Positions 42,871 to 44,198 of a stretch of DNA of 44,198 bases are shown piece by piece. The notes below the pieces were generated by a model that did not search any database, had not been told where the DNA came from, and saw nothing but the letters and a program-made list of their open reading frames with translations. The DNA comes from Gammaproteobacteria bacterium. GTDB taxonomy: Bacteria > Pseudomonadota > Gammaproteobacteria > Burkholderiales > Burkholderiaceae_B. Location of the stretch: the NCBI GenBank assembly GCA_030832095.1, contig JAURJT010000069.1, positions 1 through 44,198 of the forward strand, in the 5' to 3' direction. The stretch's first letter is position 1. Each line of letters begins with the position of its first letter. Made by a program: the position numbers and the translations under genes.

Positions 42871-44198
42871 ATGGCAGCAACGACGAATTGGTCGGATATC
42901 GTACCGAACTTTGACAGTATGCCAGACGCGATGCAGCAGTGGCTTACGACAAACCTGCCAACTTTTATTAGTCAGGCGATTCAAGACGGCTTGCAGCAAG
43001 GTTTTGACCAGCACTGGGGCGTTGCAGCGACGGGTAACTCGTATCACCTTGTAGGCACTGACCATACGCATGCTGTGATGGGGGATCATAACGAAGTGGT
43101 GGGTGGTCAAACGACCCGAACGCGCCAAGACTCGGTGATGACCCACAATCTAGCCGACGAAATTAAGGTTACCGAAGGTGCGCATAGTCATCAGGTCAAT
43201 AGCGATACCTTCTATTTAACACTTGGCACCGAAAACCGTACGATCGCTAGCCATCACGCGACTGAGGTTGGTGGCGACCATAGCTTGGTGGTGAGTGGAA
43301 ATAGTGCAGCAGTGGCTGCAACACATACAGTGATCACGGGATCTGGTAACACCGATGATTCAGTGGTGACTCACTCTGAGACAATTACGGGTTCGCGTTA
43401 TGAGGCTGTGTCAGGGACCCACTACATACAGTCGGGTGTTGTTGTCAGGTCGGTTGGCGGCCCATTGCCGACTAACTTTACAGCGCCGACCCTGCCGCCC
43501 CCACCTTCCAAATCAAATCCTAACGGACTGTCTGATGGAGCGCTGGCTCACCCAGGCCTTGCTCAAGAGTTGGCGCCTGCCGCGCCAGCTGCAGCGATGC
43601 AATCCTCGTCGCAACAGACGACGACGCAAACCTCTTCTGCGCAACAACAGCAACAGGCCTCAGCACAAAGCCCAACTTTTTCCCAGCAGGTGGCAACGCA
43701 AAACTCGTCTACCCAGCAGCAGCAACTTGCGGTGGCTCAAAAGCAGTCCTCTGGCGATACTAAGCAGACCAAGACAGATCTCAATCAAACCAACATGGGT
43801 TGGCAGAGCGCGACCGGCGGGGCAGCTGGGATCGTGACCGCTGGGCTTGCGTTGAGTAAGCCTAGTGATCCGATGAAGTTTGTTGAAAGTACGAATTACA
43901 AAGGTTCGATACAAGATAATATTGAAGGGGATAAAGTCACAACCGTGGAGGGCAAGCTGACTGATTCTTTTTTAGGTGGCGCTGATTCCTTTACGAAGGG
44001 TTCTGCCAGTGACACGGTCTTAGGGATGGCGGGCGACACCATCATAGGTATGAGCTCTGATGCGCTGATTGGTTTGGCGATGCCCTTTACCCTGATTTCA
44101 ATGGGGCAGGTTCTATTGAACATGGACGAGGACGTTTGTGTGGTGGAAAGCAAATCGTTCAAGCTGGATATCGCGGGCATGAAGATCACCACGCCTGG
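42871..44198 (+). CDS. Spike-like beta-helix protein, Q/S/T-rich, partial
   Basis: Open from ATG (AAGGGG upstream) to the window end: 442 residues, C-terminus missing. Residues ~1-50 are helical (MQQWLTTNLPTFISQAIQDG). Residues ~55-195 show short repeated beta-strand units with G, D, H and T at the turns (LVGTDHTHAVMGDHNEVVGG, TEVGGDHSLVVSGNSAAVAA, SETITGSRYEAVSGTHYIQS), like the needle of VgrG or phage gp5. Residues ~206-305 are Pro then Gln/Ser/Thr-rich. Beyond 335 a second repetitive part appears (NIEGDKVTTVEGKLTDSFLG, SDTVLGMAGDTIIGMSSDAL). It follows vgrG in the operon. It may extend the spike or carry a toxic C-terminus outside the window; no toxin motif is visible here. Confidence 0.85.
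   Translation, partial: MAATTNWSDIVPNFDSMPDAMQQWLTTNLPTFISQAIQDGLQQGFDQHWGVAATGNSYHLVGTDHTHAVMGDHNEVVGGQTTRTRQDSVMTHNLADEIKVTEGAHSHQVNSDTFYLTLGTENRTIASHHATEVGGDHSLVVSGNSAAVAATHTVITGSGNTDDSVVTHSETITGSRYEAVSGTHYIQSGVVVRSVGGPLPTNFTAPTLPPPPSKSNPNGLSDGALAHPGLAQELAPAAPAAAMQSSSQQTTTQTSSAQQQQQASAQSPTFSQQVATQNSSTQQQQLAVAQKQSSGDTKQTKTDLNQTNMGWQSATGGAAGIVTAGLALSKPSDPMKFVESTNYKGSIQDNIEGDKVTTVEGKLTDSFLGGADSFTKGSASDTVLGMAGDTIIGMSSDALIGLAMPFTLISMGQVLLNMDEDVCVVESKSFKLDIAGMKITTP

Noticed and set aside
43400..43837. 145-residue plus-strand open frame in a second reading frame
   Set aside because: It overlaps the Gln/Ser/Thr-rich part of the spike-like gene; CAG/CAA-rich sequence keeps other frames open.

Overview
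The window looks like the chromosome of a betaproteobacterium, probably Burkholderiales of the Alcaligenaceae type. The basis is two Bug/TctC-type tricarboxylate-binding receptors, a family III CoA transferase, a DUF1028-linked peptide ABC operon and a Burkholderiales-like type VI secretion system (T6SS). This placement rests on gene content alone; there is no rRNA or tRNA gene. The first ~270 bases do not fit the rest: they are CpG-rich and encode, on the minus strand, an exon-like open frame resembling a eukaryotic DEK C-terminal domain. This DNA abuts a CoA transferase that has lost about 160 N-terminal residues, so it is most likely an assembly or cloning chimera, perhaps with a co-sampled picoeukaryote.

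Layout. Positions 273-7720 hold metabolic and accessory genes: the truncated CoA transferase, an exported PEBP/YbhB-like protein, a gamma-glutamyltransferase-family enzyme coupled to a Bug receptor, an MFS transporter, a glutathione S-transferase and a pirin. Between the convergent receptor and MFS genes lies a 49-bp-period array of the palindrome ACCGATCGGT. Positions 7908-10269 hold a flavin monooxygenase and a small coiled-coil membrane protein. Positions 10303-16681 (minus strand) form an operon transcribed as DUF1028, two ABC ATPases, a peptide-binding protein and two permeases. Opposite it are a Tat-type exported class V aminotransferase (17015-18496) and, convergent with that, a second Bug receptor (18628-19608).

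Positions 19712 to the window end form a large T6SS locus, all on the plus strand except one gene: tssF1-tssG1, a minus-strand glycine-zipper-like exported protein, tssJ-K-L-M, tssB-C-hcp-tssE-tssF2-tssG2-tssH, an unknown gene, a pentapeptide-repeat protein, a DUF3540 protein, vgrG, and a large spike-like protein cut off by the window end. TssB/TssC form the sheath, Hcp the tube, and TssE/F/G/K the baseplate. TssJ/L/M form the envelope complex, ClpV recycles the sheath, and VgrG plus the last gene form or load the tip. No tssA, PAAR or recognisable effector is seen.

Most notable: TssM ends in a LysM domain while TssL has no peptidoglycan-binding extension. The tssF-tssG pair is present twice with the same 37-nt overlap. 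VgrG stops just after its OB-fold region and is followed by a separate beta-helix-like, Q/S/T-rich protein that may supply or extend the needle.
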